In this document: piece after piece, positions 8,200 through 17,299 of the stretch | How the letters are laid out: every line of letters begins with the position of its first letter | Numbering within the stretch: position 1 is the stretch's first letter | Assembly: GCF_007859915.1 (NCBI RefSeq) | Contig: NZ_SJPM01000002.1 | Coordinates: 623,919-687,918, forward strand | Direction: 5' to 3' | DNA length: 64,000 nt | DNA from: Neorhodopirellula pilleata | GTDB taxonomy: Bacteria > Planctomycetota > Planctomycetia > Pirellulales > Pirellulaceae | Notes under the pieces: model-generated | What the model was told of the DNA's origin: nothing | Database searches by the model: none | Seen by the model: the letters and a program-made list of their open reading frames with translations, nothing else | Position numbers and translations under genes: made by a program

Positions 8200-9552
8200 T
8201 TGAGTCAGTCTGCCAAGTATTTTGTCGACCAAATTGAGACCAAGCAGGCCACGATCGGCGTGATCGGTCTCGGTTATGTTGGATTACCCCTTGCGTTGGC
8301 GTATTCGGCAGGCGGATTCAAAACGGTCGGTTTCGACATTGACGAAGCCAAGACGCAGTCCATCAACGCCGGCAAGAGTTACATCCGGCACATCTCCGCT
8401 GAGTCGATTCAGACCCAGGTCCGATCAGGCAAACTGGCCGCAACGACCGATTTCCGTCAACTTCGCGAGGTTGACGCGATCATCTTGTGCGTGCCGACGC
8501 CCTTGGACGAGCACTTCGAACCCGACTTGTCGTACGTCGTCGGCACCATCGAAAACGTGTTGCCGAATCTCCGCGAGCCGTCGTCGGGATCTCCGCAAAC
8601 GATCAGTTTGGAAAGCACCACTTATCCGGGAACGACCGACGAGGAACTCGTCTCACGCATTGTGGAGGCGGGTTATCAGGTCGGCAAAGACGTCTTTGTC
8701 GTCTATTCACCTGAGCGAGAGGATCCGGGCAATCCGGAGTTCGCAGCCACGAACATTCCCAAAGTCGTCGGTGGTCATACGCCGAATTGTCTCGAGGCGG
8801 GCAAAGCACTTTATGGCAGTGTCTTTGACCAGATCGTTCCGGTCAGCAGCACTTCGGTAGCCGAATTGACGAAGTTGCTCGAGAATATCTATCGCAGTGT
8901 GAACATCGGCTTGGTCAACGAGCTCAAGGTGGTGGCCGATTCGATGGGCATCGACATTTGGGAAGTCATCCAAGCGGCCAGCACGAAGCCGTTCGGTTTC
9001 AAAGCGTTCTATCCTGGCCCGGGTCTGGGCGGGCACTGCATCCCGATCGATCCGTTTTATTTAACTTGGAAAGCCCGCGAATTCGGTGTCCATACACGTT
9101 TCATCGAACTGGCCGGCGAAATCAATCGGGCGATGCCCGCCCACATCGTTCGTCGTTGTTCGGACGCACTGAACCGGCACAAAAAATCAGTCAACGGCAG
9201 CAAAGTTTTGTTGATCGGGTTGGCTTACAAACCCAATGTCGACGACGATCGCGAATCACCGACATACGAATTGATGGACCGACTGACGGAGATGGGCGCG
9301 AGCGTCAGCTATCACGATCCCTATGTCCCCGTCATCCGGCCCTCTCGGGAACATTCGCATTGGGCGGGCACAGCGAGTGTTGCTTGGGATGAAACGACGA
9401 TCAAGCAATTCGACTTGGTTTTGATTTCGACTTGGCACGAGTGTCTCGACATCAATGAGCTGGCCGATTGGTCGACATTCATCGTTGACACTCGAAATGC
9501 AACGGCCGGTCTACCTGAATCCGTTCGCCAAAACAAAGTTCTCAAGGCTTAA
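8200..9552 (+). CDS. wbpA: Nucleotide-sugar (UDP-HexNAc type) 6-dehydrogenase
   Basis: A cytoplasmic NAD-dependent UDP-sugar dehydrogenase of 450 residues. It has the N-terminal Rossmann motif GVIGLGYVGLPLA, then FDID, CVPTPLD, ESTTYPGTT and YSPEREDPGN, and the catalytic-cysteine loop GLGGHCIPIDPFYL. The KPFGFKAFYPGPG and SPEREDPGN segments match the WbpA/WbpO (UDP-GlcNAc/UDP-GalNAc) branch better than UDP-glucose dehydrogenase. It would make a UDP-uronic acid for surface polysaccharide. The start is a TTG at 8200; no ATG or GTG lies closer to the conserved N-terminus. It is the first gene of the plus-strand cluster, 35 nt upstream of rmlB. The symbol is by family and the sugar specificity is inferred. 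Confidence 0.9.
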   Translation: MSQSAKYFVDQIETKQATIGVIGLGYVGLPLALAYSAGGFKTVGFDIDEAKTQSINAGKSYIRHISAESIQTQVRSGKLAATTDFRQLREVDAIILCVPTPLDEHFEPDLSYVVGTIENVLPNLREPSSGSPQTISLESTTYPGTTDEELVSRIVEAGYQVGKDVFVVYSPEREDPGNPEFAATNIPKVVGGHTPNCLEAGKALYGSVFDQIVPVSSTSVAELTKLLENIYRSVNIGLVNELKVVADSMGIDIWEVIQAASTKPFGFKAFYPGPGLGGHCIPIDPFYLTWKAREFGVHTRFIELAGEINRAMPAHIVRRCSDALNRHKKSVNGSKVLLIGLAYKPNVDDDRESPTYELMDRLTEMGASVSYHDPYVPVIRPSREHSHWAGTASVAWDETTIKQFDLVLISTWHECLDINELADWSTFIVDTRNATAGLPESVRQNKVLKA

Positions 9553-9587
9553 CCGTTATCGGGGCTTAACCTTTCTCAAGGCTTAAT

Positions 9588-10643
9588 ATGAAGATCATGA
9601 TCACCGGTGGGGCTGGTTTCATCGGCTCGAATCTTGTCCGCATGGCTTTGGGAGATGGGCACGAAGTCTTGAATCTCGATGCGCTGACTTATGCCGGCAA
9701 CCTTGGTTCGCTACAAGACATTGCCGATCATGACCGATACCGATTCGCTCGCGTTGACATCACCGATGCCGACGCGGTCGAAAACGTGATGCAGTCGTTC
9801 CAGCCCGACGCAGTCATGCACTTGGCGGCCGAGAGCCACGTCGATCGCAGCATCGACGGCCCAGGTCAATTCATTCAAACCAACGTTATTGGCACGTTCA
9901 ACTTGCTGCAATCGGCCCGGCGACACCATGCCACCCTCGATTCAGAAGCCGCCGCAAAATTCCGATTCCTTCATGTATCGACGGACGAAGTTTACGGATC
10001 GCTCGGCGAGGACGGCTTGTTTACCGAAACCACTCCATACGATCCCCATTCGCCGTATTCCGCCAGCAAGGCTTCTTCGGATCATCTCGCTCGTGCGTGG
10101 CAAGATACCTACGGACTGCCGGTCTTGGTGACGAACTGCTCGAACAACTACGGACCGTATCAGTTTCCTGAAAAGCTGATTCCGGTGGTTATTTTGAAAT
10201 GCCTTCGCGGCGAACCGATTCCCGTGTATGGCCGCGGCGAAAACATTCGTGATTGGTTGTTCGTCGAAGACCATTGCCGGGCCTTGCTGAGCGTGGTTGA
10301 GCGTGGTGCCCCAGGGCAAACTTACAACATCGGCGGCAACAACGAACTCAAGAACATCGACCTGGTTAAGATGCTTTGCGAACTCATGGACGAACTCGCA
10401 CCCGAAAGCTCGGGCCCTCATTCTTCAGCCTCGAGTCTGATTACGTTTGTCCAAGATCGTCCTGGCCATGACCTCCGATACGCGATCGACGCCAGTAAGA
10501 TCCGGCGAGAACTCGGATGGGAACCGACCGAGAACGTGACCAGCGGATTCCGAAAAACGGTTCGGTGGTATCTCGAAAACGAATCGTGGTGGCAAGAGAT
10601 CCTCAATGGCGACTACCGCCTCGACCGACTCGGCCATGCCTGA
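9588..10643 (+). CDS. rfbB: dTDP-glucose 4,6-dehydratase
   Basis: An extended short-chain dehydrogenase of 351 residues converting dTDP-glucose to dTDP-4-keto-6-deoxyglucose. Visible motifs are GGAGFIGSN (NAD binding), [19 protein letters not shown] with the catalytic Asp-Glu, and [11 protein letters not shown] with the YxxxK pair. [11 protein letters not shown] and [13 protein letters not shown] are typical of RmlB. The partners needed for dTDP-rhamnose (rmlA, rmlC, rmlD) are not in the window, so the product may be another 6-deoxy sugar or the rest may lie elsewhere. A short duplication of TCTCAAGGCTTAA lies at its 5' end and at the end of the preceding gene (9539-9551 and 9575-9587). Confidence 0.95.
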   Translation: MKIMITGGAGFIGSNLVRMALGDGHEVLNLDALTYAGNLGSLQDIADHDRYRFARVDITDADAVENVMQSFQPDAVMHLAAESHVDRSIDGPGQFIQTNVIGTFNLLQSARRHHATLDSEAAAKFRFLHVSTDEVYGSLGEDGLFTETTPYDPHSPYSASKASSDHLARAWQDTYGLPVLVTNCSNNYGPYQFPEKLIPVVILKCLRGEPIPVYGRGENIRDWLFVEDHCRALLSVVERGAPGQTYNIGGNNELKNIDLVKMLCELMDELAPESSGPHSSASSLITFVQDRPGHDLRYAIDASKIRRELGWEPTENVTSGFRKTVRWYLENESWWQEILNGDYRLDRLGHA

Positions 10644-10857
10644 CCTTCGGCCGTATCAAACTTGGGCAAATACCTGTTAGACTGCCCCATTCCAATGTTC
10701 GGGCAGCGAAACTTGCCAGGAATTTCGAACGTACCTGTTAATGATCGAAAGTCTTGGCGACTTTTCGATGGCCTCAACCCGAAGCCAACTGGACTTGGAA
10801 ATCTTCCATTTAATCGCCTACCAAAATTCACCTTAAGCCCCCTTCAGTTTCATAACG

Positions 10858-11817
10858 ATGTCGTCCTCGCTTCCGTTTCAACGAATTTTCGTCGCCGGTC
10901 ATCGGGGGATGGTCGGTCGTGCCGTCTTGCGACAGCTTGAACCGGTTTTTCAGGGCGAGGTCCTGACTCGCACGCGATCACAACTCGATCTTTGCGACCA
11001 GCGTGCGGTAGCAGATTTCTTTGCCGACGCTCGCCCTGACTGCGTCGTGTTCGCAGCCGCCAAGGTCGGTGGCATCCATGCCAACGCGACCTATCCCGCC
11101 GAGTTCGCCTATGAAAACATGATGATGGCTGCCAACGCCATCCACGCCGCCTACCAAAATCAAACCGAACGGTTCTTGTTTTTGGGTAGCACGTGCATTT
11201 ATCCGCGTGCTTGCCCTCAACCGATCCAGGAATCCAGCCTGCTGACCGGACCGCTCGAGTCGACCAATGAGGCCTACGCACTAGCCAAGATCGCAGGCTT
11301 GAAACTTTGCCAACATTATCGCAATCAATACGGCGTGCTATTTCATTCGGCCATGCCGACCAACCTGTACGGCCCCGGGGACAACTACCATCACGACAAC
11401 TCGCACGTGATCCCGGGATTGATCCGACGTTTTCACGAAGCCCACCGAGCCGGAGCAAAGACGGTTAGCGTTTGGGGATCTGGCAAACCACGCCGCGAAT
11501 TCTTGCACGTTGACGATCTAGCCGCCGCGATCGTCCATTTGATCGGTTTGCAGAATCCGCCCGACTGGGTCAATGTCGGAACCGGTGTCGACTTGCCCGT
11601 CGCCGATCTGGCCGCTTTAATCGCCGAAACGGTCGGTTTTGAAGGAGAAATCGTTCAAGACGAAAGCAAACCCGACGGCACACCGGTCAAACGGACCGAC
11701 ACGACCGTCATCAATAATACCGGATGGTTCTCCCAAATCAATTTGCGAGACGGACTACAATCTGCTTATCAAGATTTTGTACAAAGCATCGAATCGGAAA
11801 GGCTCCGCTCTGTTTGA
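10858..11817 (+). CDS. fcl: GDP-L-fucose synthase
   Basis: A 319-residue epimerase/reductase that turns GDP-4-keto-6-deoxymannose into GDP-L-fucose using NADPH. Motifs are [11 protein letters not shown] at the N-terminus, [24 protein letters not shown] with the catalytic Ser, and [11 protein letters not shown] with the Tyr-Lys pair, followed by [12 protein letters not shown]. The length matches the family. It lies just upstream of gmd, which makes its substrate. The 214-nt gap before it (10644-10857) contains an imperfect hairpin at 10745-10768 and might hold an internal promoter. Confidence 0.95.
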   Translation: MSSSLPFQRIFVAGHRGMVGRAVLRQLEPVFQGEVLTRTRSQLDLCDQRAVADFFADARPDCVVFAAAKVGGIHANATYPAEFAYENMMMAANAIHAAYQNQTERFLFLGSTCIYPRACPQPIQESSLLTGPLESTNEAYALAKIAGLKLCQHYRNQYGVLFHSAMPTNLYGPGDNYHHDNSHVIPGLIRRFHEAHRAGAKTVSVWGSGKPRREFLHVDDLAAAIVHLIGLQNPPDWVNVGTGVDLPVADLAALIAETVGFEGEIVQDESKPDGTPVKRTDTTVINNTGWFSQINLRDGLQSAYQDFVQSIESERLRSV

Positions 11818-11913
11818 GAGCTACCACCCTGTCGGCTTGTGAATCAACCGGGCTCCAATAAGCGGCCCGTTCAAACTCCCACGCATATTTACTTCCTACT
11901 CAGCTCACCGCCC

Positions 11914-12927
11914 ATGAAAACCGCACTCATCACCGGGATCACCGGTCAAGACGGATCGTACCTGACCGAACTGTTGCTCGATAAAGGCTATACCGTTCAT
12001 GGGATTGTCCGCCGCAGTAGCACGTTCAATACCGACCGCATCGATCACATCTACGCCGACCCGCACGAAGCCAACACGCGTTTGTTTCTGCATTACGGTG
12101 ACCTCACCGACGGCCAGAATCTCACAAACCTTGTGCTCGATGTCCAGCCCGACGAGATCTACAACCTCGGGGCTCAATCGCACGTTCGTGTTTCGTTCGA
12201 TTCGCCCGCCTACACCGCCCAAGCGACCGGATTCGGTGCCCTCAATGTGCTCGAAGCCGCTCGGCAATTGAGCAAACACAAGGAAACTCGGGTCTATCAG
12301 GCCAGCAGTAGTGAGATGTTCGGCGAAGTCGTCGAAACACCTCAAACGGAAAAAACGCCGTTTAGCCCTCAGAGTCCATACGCTTGTGCCAAGGTTTACG
12401 CGTTTCATCAAACGGTCAACTATCGCAAATCCTATGGGCTGTTCGCCAGTAACGGGATCTTGTTCAACCATGAGTCTCCCCGTCGCGGCGAAACGTTCGT
12501 TACCCGCAAGATCACCCGTGCGGCGACTCGAATTAAATGTGGCCTTCAAGAAAAACTCTATCTCGGTAATCTCGACGCCAAGCGAGACTGGGGCTACGCG
12601 AAGGACTACGTCGAAGGCATGTGGATGATGCTGCAGCACGATGAACCCGACGACTTTGTGTTGGCGACCGGCGAAACACAAACCATCCGCACGTTCCTCG
12701 ACTATACCTTTGAAGCCTTGGACATGGACTGGAACGAGTACGTTGAAATCGACCCTCGTTACTTCCGTCCGGCCGAAGTCGACTTGCTGCTTGGCGACTA
12801 CTCCAAGGCGAAGGAAAAACTTGGCTGGGAACCCAAGACGAGCTGCAAGGAACTCGCTGAACTGATGGTCCAGCACGACTTGGAACTCGCCCAAGCCGAA
12901 GCCAACCGAAAAACCTTGGCCGGTTGA
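11914..12927 (+). CDS. gmd: GDP-mannose 4,6-dehydratase
   Basis: This enzyme makes GDP-4-keto-6-deoxymannose from GDP-mannose. The sequence [17 protein letters not shown] at the N-terminus, [21 protein letters not shown] and [18 protein letters not shown] (Tyr-Lys pair), and [16 protein letters not shown] are diagnostic. I chose the ATG at 11914, which gives the family-typical N-terminus; the frame is open back to a GTG at 11839 but that stretch has no homology character. Together with fcl it forms the complete two-step route to GDP-L-fucose. Its stop at 12925-12927 is in the same frame as the following glycosyltransferase. Confidence 0.96.
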   Translation: MKTALITGITGQDGSYLTELLLDKGYTVHGIVRRSSTFNTDRIDHIYADPHEANTRLFLHYGDLTDGQNLTNLVLDVQPDEIYNLGAQSHVRVSFDSPAYTAQATGFGALNVLEAARQLSKHKETRVYQASSSEMFGEVVETPQTEKTPFSPQSPYACAKVYAFHQTVNYRKSYGLFASNGILFNHESPRRGETFVTRKITRAATRIKCGLQEKLYLGNLDAKRDWGYAKDYVEGMWMMLQHDEPDDFVLATGETQTIRTFLDYTFEALDMDWNEYVEIDPRYFRPAEVDLLLGDYSKAKEKLGWEPKTSCKELAELMVQHDLELAQAEANRKTLAG

Positions 12928-12960
12928 ACATCCTCAGCAACCTTTTCAAACTTCACTCCC

Positions 12961-14265
12961 ATCAAGATCGCGTTTTTCAACCGCTGCTACTGGCCCGACT
13001 CCGAGGCCACCGGGCAATTGCTTCAAGACCTGTGCGAGCATCTCGCCGCCGCAGGTCATGACGTCCACGTCGTTTGCGGGCAACCCAACAGCCCTCGGGT
13101 CGGCGCTGAATTCGTCGCTCAAGGCCAGCAAGAACATCACGGCGTTACGATTCACCGCCTCGGGCACTCGCAATTCAAGAAACGGTTTCCCGCCGGACGC
13201 TTGCTCAATCTGCTTTCGTTCACCCGAGCCACAAAAAGGTATCTCCAACGATCTCGTTTGAAAGCCGATGTTTACGTTTGCGAGACCGATCCTTTCTTGC
13301 TGCCTCCCGTCGTCGCCAATCACGCGAAATTACGTGGAGGTCGTTTCATTGCCTACTTGCAGGATATTTATCCCGACGTCGCCGAAGCGATCGGCAAAGC
13401 CCAACCGGGGCTCGTCACTCGCTTGATTCGGACGCGGTTGCAATCCGCCTACCAACTCGCCGACCAGATCATCGTTCTGGGAAGCTGCATGAAGGACCGA
13501 CTGACCGCCGCACCCTGGTCGCTCGATCCCGATCGGATTTGCATCATTCCGAACTGGGCCGATTGTGAAAAAATCAAACCGATCGATCACCGAGACAACA
13601 CACTGCGGCGGGACTGGGGCGTTGAAGAACGATTCGTCGTGATGCACTCGGGCAATATGGGTTTGACACAACGGCTCGACGTGCTCATCAAAGCCACCGC
13701 CGATCCAGCTTGGCCCGATCATGCAATCTTATTGCTCATCGGCGATGGGGCGGCCAAAGAGCACCTACAACAACTTGCTGCCAACGGTAATGTGCATGAC
13801 TCTTCGAATCTTTTGAGTCAAGAAAATTCATCCAACAAGTCTTTGGCGGATGAATCTTCGCGTATGTCGAAAGTACGTTTTTTGTCCTATCAGCCTCGCG
13901 AAAAACTCGCCGAATCACTATCGGCAGCCGACCTGCATGTCGTGTCAATGCACGAGAACATCACAGGCTGTTTGTGCCCGAGCAAGTTGTATGGCATTTT
14001 GGCCGCTGGCCGTCCCGTGTTGGCCATTTCGCCTGAATCGACGGACCTGGCCCGGACAACTCGGCACTATCAAGTCGGCGAAGTCTGCCGACCTGGGGAC
14101 GCCGCCGCCATCGCCCATCAAGTCGCCACATTCGCCAAACAAAACCGGACTGAGACTGAACTTCAACAACAAGCCGCCCGAAAATTAGCGCTGAGTCATT
14201 ACGACCGACCGGTCTGCCTCCGCCAACTGACACAGCAACTCGTCGCGGAAAACTCAGCGACCTAG
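12961..14265 (+). CDS. Glycosyltransferase family 4 protein with apparent ATC start
   Basis: A WbuB-like GT4 transferase, expected to add a sugar (possibly the fucose made next door) to a polysaccharide or lipid-linked intermediate at the inner membrane. Motifs include YWPDSEATGQLL, DVHVVCGQPNSP, HSGNMGLTQRLD and, in the C-terminal donor-binding half, CPSKLYGILAAGRPVLAI. The conserved N-terminus reads IKIAFFNRCYWPDSEATGQ, with ATC where homologs have ATG. The first TTG (13018) would delete the first strand of the Rossmann fold, so I use the ATC at 12961. A Ser/Asn-rich insert of about 30 residues (NVHDSSNLLSQENSSN) sits between the two domains. Confidence 0.82.
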   Translation: MKIAFFNRCYWPDSEATGQLLQDLCEHLAAAGHDVHVVCGQPNSPRVGAEFVAQGQQEHHGVTIHRLGHSQFKKRFPAGRLLNLLSFTRATKRYLQRSRLKADVYVCETDPFLLPPVVANHAKLRGGRFIAYLQDIYPDVAEAIGKAQPGLVTRLIRTRLQSAYQLADQIIVLGSCMKDRLTAAPWSLDPDRICIIPNWADCEKIKPIDHRDNTLRRDWGVEERFVVMHSGNMGLTQRLDVLIKATADPAWPDHAILLLIGDGAAKEHLQQLAANGNVHDSSNLLSQENSSNKSLADESSRMSKVRFLSYQPREKLAESLSAADLHVVSMHENITGCLCPSKLYGILAAGRPVLAISPESTDLARTTRHYQVGEVCRPGDAAAIAHQVATFAKQNRTETELQQQAARKLALSHYDRPVCLRQLTQQLVAENSAT

Positions 14266-14269
14266 GCCA

Positions 14270-14605
14270 CTAGCTCGGTGATTCGGGGGCTTCGCGTCGG
14301 AACACGGCGACGATGTCTTCGACGGGGATGACAAACAACTGATTGTCGTGTTCCAGGTCGACGGGGATTGCGTTCTTAGGGTGAAACAGAATCTTGTCAT
14401 ACTGACGCAGTGGTAGTTCCTCGTCGTTCTCGACCACGGCACTGATCGTCACAATCCGACCTGTGATCGTGGGGATCTCGGCTGCATCAGGCAGGGCAAT
14501 CCCCCCGCGCGTTTCTCGTTTCGGTTCGTCTTTGCGAACCAATACGCGATCACCGATTGGCTCGACGTATTCGAATGGACTCGCCGCTGTCTTTTTTTTC
14601 GTCAT
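14270..14605 (-). CDS. groES: GroES-family co-chaperonin
   Basis: A 111-residue Cpn10 protein. PIGDRVLVRKDE, GGIALPDAAE, TGRIVTI, YDKILFHPKNAIPV and FVIPVEDIVAVF follow the GroES fold, although the mobile loop (KRETRGGIALP) is followed by unusual sequence and the C-terminal extension EAPESPS is atypical. It would cap a GroEL ring during protein folding. No groEL is adjacent: the upstream neighbour, 5 nt away, is the PIN-TRAM membrane protein gene, so the two are likely co-transcribed. Planctomycetes often have several groES/groEL copies; this looks like an orphan paralog rather than the main operon. Confidence 0.88.
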   Translation of the reverse strand: MTKKKTAASPFEYVEPIGDRVLVRKDEPKRETRGGIALPDAAEIPTITGRIVTISAVVENDEELPLRQYDKILFHPKNAIPVDLEHDNQLFVIPVEDIVAVFRREAPESPS

Positions 14606-14610
14606 GAGAC

Positions 14611-15618
14611 TTACCGACCGTCGACTTTGGTGAAGATCATCTTGCCCGCGTTGGTTTGTAGCGTACTGGTAACGCGAACATCCAGTTCCTGGCCGATCCG
14701 ATGGCGACCGCCTTCGACGACGACCATGGTACCATCATCGAGGTACCCGATCCCTTGTTCAGGACCTTCGCCGGGCTTAATCACCCGCAATCGGAACGTT
14801 TCGTCAGGCAAGAAGACCGGACGCAACGAGTTACTGATTTCGTTCAAGTTGATGACGGGCACTCCCTGAACCTTGGCCACTTTGTTCAAGTTGTAATCGC
14901 CGGTGACCACTTTCCCTTCCAAATGTTTGGCAAGCAAAACCAGTTTCAGATCGACGGTTTGGCCGGCCAATTCGGGAAGATCGCGGTCAAAGATCTGCAA
15001 GTCGACGTTCTCATCGGCTCGCAATCGGTTGAGCACGTCGAGTCCGCGACGCCCACGGGTACGGCGGAGTTTGTCACTACTGTCCGCGATCGCCTGCAAC
15101 TCACTGAGCGCGAATCGTGGCATGATCAACTGATTATCAAAGACCCCGGTGGCGACCAAGTCGGCGATCCGGCCGTCGATCACCACGCTGGTGTCCAGGA
15201 TCAAGGGCTTGAACCCTTTAACTTCACGGACGAACTCAACGTAAGGAATCAAAAAGCGGAAGTCATCTTTCGTTTGCAACAGCACCGACGTGCACAGATA
15301 ACACAGCATCAACCCCACGACTAATCGGACTTCGTTGACATTGCCGAGTTGCTCGAGCAGTGGCGCTGCTGCGATCGTCAAAATGTAGGTCAACAGTACG
15401 CCGATGAGCACGCCGAAATAGACCGACGTGATCGTATCAATCCGCTTGCGCGGCAAATAAATGTCAAGAACCACCATCACCACGGCCAATCCCATGATGA
15501 GAATGAAGTTCAACCACGGCAACGAAGCCGAACTGCCGCTGGGCAAGGACGAATTGATGATCGCCGAAACGCCACCGGCGCACAGCAAAAAGAACAGTCG
15601 TAAAACAATGAGAGCCAT
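14611..15618 (-). CDS. Membrane PIN-TRAM domain protein (YacL-like)
   Basis: 335 residues. Four transmembrane helices occupy about residues 1-115 (LIVLRLFFLLCAGGVSAII, FILIMGLAVVMVVLDIYL, YFGVLIGVLLTYIL, VVGLMLCYLCTSVLL). A PIN nuclease-like domain follows, beginning LILDTSVVIDGRIAD with the first acidic residues, with LQIFDRDLPE and VVTGDYNLNKVA further on. A TRAM RNA-binding domain ends the protein (PGEGPEQGIGYLDDGTMVVVEGG). This is the architecture of Bacillus YacL and relatives. A role in RNA binding or cleavage at the membrane is presumed, not shown. It lies upstream of groES with a 5-nt gap. Confidence 0.9.
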   Translation of the reverse strand: MALIVLRLFFLLCAGGVSAIINSSLPSGSSASLPWLNFILIMGLAVVMVVLDIYLPRKRIDTITSVYFGVLIGVLLTYILTIAAAPLLEQLGNVNEVRLVVGLMLCYLCTSVLLQTKDDFRFLIPYVEFVREVKGFKPLILDTSVVIDGRIADLVATGVFDNQLIMPRFALSELQAIADSSDKLRRTRGRRGLDVLNRLRADENVDLQIFDRDLPELAGQTVDLKLVLLAKHLEGKVVTGDYNLNKVAKVQGVPVINLNEISNSLRPVFLPDETFRLRVIKPGEGPEQGIGYLDDGTMVVVEGGRHRIGQELDVRVTSTLQTNAGKMIFTKVDGR

Positions 15619-15805
15619 TTTGTTAGCGGCCTCCGAATCCGGACGCCGCCCTAATGATAGGAGAGGGATGAGAGCTTGGCAGGTAATCCGACAGTGTAAA
15701 TGCTCGGCGGTATCCGCCCAGGGGCCAAGTCGCGGTTTCCACAGCGAATCAGATCTGTCGTATCCTTGACGACGGATTAGGCGAAAAAGTTCACCTGTGC
15801 CGGTT

Positions 15806-17146
15806 TTACCAATCCGCCAGTGGCCCGTGACTCGATTGCGACAGATTTTCGAATTGCTGATCGCAGAACCCGTCGGTCATTCCGGCGATATACTCGCCGA
15901 TCACCCGAACGAAGGGCATCGTCTCGGCACGGCGACGAAACCGCATCGGCAACCGCATCGGAGCCGCTTTCAGAGCCGAAAATAGCGTCGCCACACGGTC
16001 GGCGGCCGACTCTCGCACGGGCATCAGCCGCGGATGCCGGTAAACGGCATCGAACAAAAACTGCTCCAGTTCGATCCGCTCCCGCATCACCTCGTCGGAA
16101 TGACCGACGCGGATGCCCGCATCGCGGACCTGGTCGGCGGACATGCCTTCGGCCACTTGAAGCTGTTCCAGCGAGTTTTTGAGAAGATCACTGACTTGCA
16201 AGTCGATCAGTTCGTGGACGAGCAACTGCCGCATCGGATTGCCCAAAATCTCCATTTTGGAGGGGTCAGCCGAGATCCGCGTCAGACGTCCCGTCGATTC
16301 GCTTGACTTTTGCCGCACCCGGTCCATCGCCCGTTGAATGATCCCCAATTGCATTAGACTTTCGACGCTCAGCAACCCCATCTGCAAGGCATCGTCGACG
16401 TCGTGAGCGTCGTAGGCAATGGAATCCGCCAAATCAACGATCTGAACTTCGAGCAAGGGTGCCCGACCGATCGCGGCTTCGCTTTTGTGGGCCCGTGTGT
16501 CTTGGCCGGCTAAGGTTTCCGCCGAAAGGTTCAATCCCGAGAATGCGTGATACCGCTGTTCGAGTTGCTCGACAATCGTGAGCGCGAACTGATTGTGCGA
16601 AAAGCCACCGACTTCCGCCATGCATTCGCTCAGCACGTCTTCGCCACAATGGCCAAAAGGCGGATGACCGATATCGTGCAACAACGCCAGCGCTTCGGTT
16701 AAATCCTCGTTGAGCCTCAACACGCGGGCGATCGTGCGGGCCACCGAAGCCACTTCAAACGTGTGCGTTAAGCGAGTCCGGTGGTAGGTCCCCATCTCAC
16801 CGGTAAACACCTGCATTTTTCCCGACAGCCGTCGAAACGCGCTGCTGTGCAAAATCCGGTCGCGATCTCGACCAAAGGGGCCCCGGTAAGCGTGCGGTGG
16901 TTCGGGATGCACGCGTCCTTCGGTATCCCGACTGTGCATCGCATAGGATGCCAATAACAGGTGCTCCCGATCGGCATATCGTCTCAAATCGATCAACGGA
17001 CCGGCGGCAGGCATGTCAATGAGAGGGGGCTCTGCAAAATGCGTGATAGACAAAGGCAGATCATCGTAAGGAAGTGGATCGGATGAAAGAGATAATGGAT
17101 CCGAGTTCATTCCAATCGAAGGGGCCATTTGTTTTTGCCAATTCAA
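15806..17146 (-). CDS. dgt: dGTP triphosphohydrolase (dGTPase-like HD protein)
   Basis: A 446-residue HD-domain phosphohydrolase that hydrolyses dGTP, or other dNTPs, to the nucleoside and triphosphate. The region RGPFGRDRDRILHSSAFRRLSGKMQV matches the dGTPase N-terminus, TRLTHTFEVA provides the first metal histidine, LLHDIGHPPFGHCGE the HD pair, and DLADSIAYDAHDVDDAL the last Asp. The first ~45 residues are variable and the true start may be an internal Met (residue 7 or 13). The promoter should lie in the 153-nt divergent gap shared with the GT2 gene. Confidence 0.93.
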   Translation of the reverse strand: MNWQKQMAPSIGMNSDPLSLSSDPLPYDDLPLSITHFAEPPLIDMPAAGPLIDLRRYADREHLLLASYAMHSRDTEGRVHPEPPHAYRGPFGRDRDRILHSSAFRRLSGKMQVFTGEMGTYHRTRLTHTFEVASVARTIARVLRLNEDLTEALALLHDIGHPPFGHCGEDVLSECMAEVGGFSHNQFALTIVEQLEQRYHAFSGLNLSAETLAGQDTRAHKSEAAIGRAPLLEVQIVDLADSIAYDAHDVDDALQMGLLSVESLMQLGIIQRAMDRVRQKSSESTGRLTRISADPSKMEILGNPMRQLLVHELIDLQVSDLLKNSLEQLQVAEGMSADQVRDAGIRVGHSDEVMRERIELEQFLFDAVYRHPRLMPVRESAADRVATLFSALKAAPMRLPMRFRRRAETMPFVRVIGEYIAGMTDGFCDQQFENLSQSSHGPLADW

Positions 17147-17299
17147 TCGGCTTTAACGAAAATCATCATAGCTTTTTTCCACTAAAACGCCCAGTGCGAT
17201 CATTTTTGAATGAATCGGTTGTGTAGTTTGGGAGGCCGAATAGACTGAGCGTGACGGACCTCCATCTTAAAATACACGCATGTTCACTAACATCGGCTC

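Noticed and set aside
11905..12894. Minus-strand open frame of 329 codons covering gmd
   Set aside because: gmd on the plus strand has all family motifs; the antisense frame is a composition effect of high-GC third positions.
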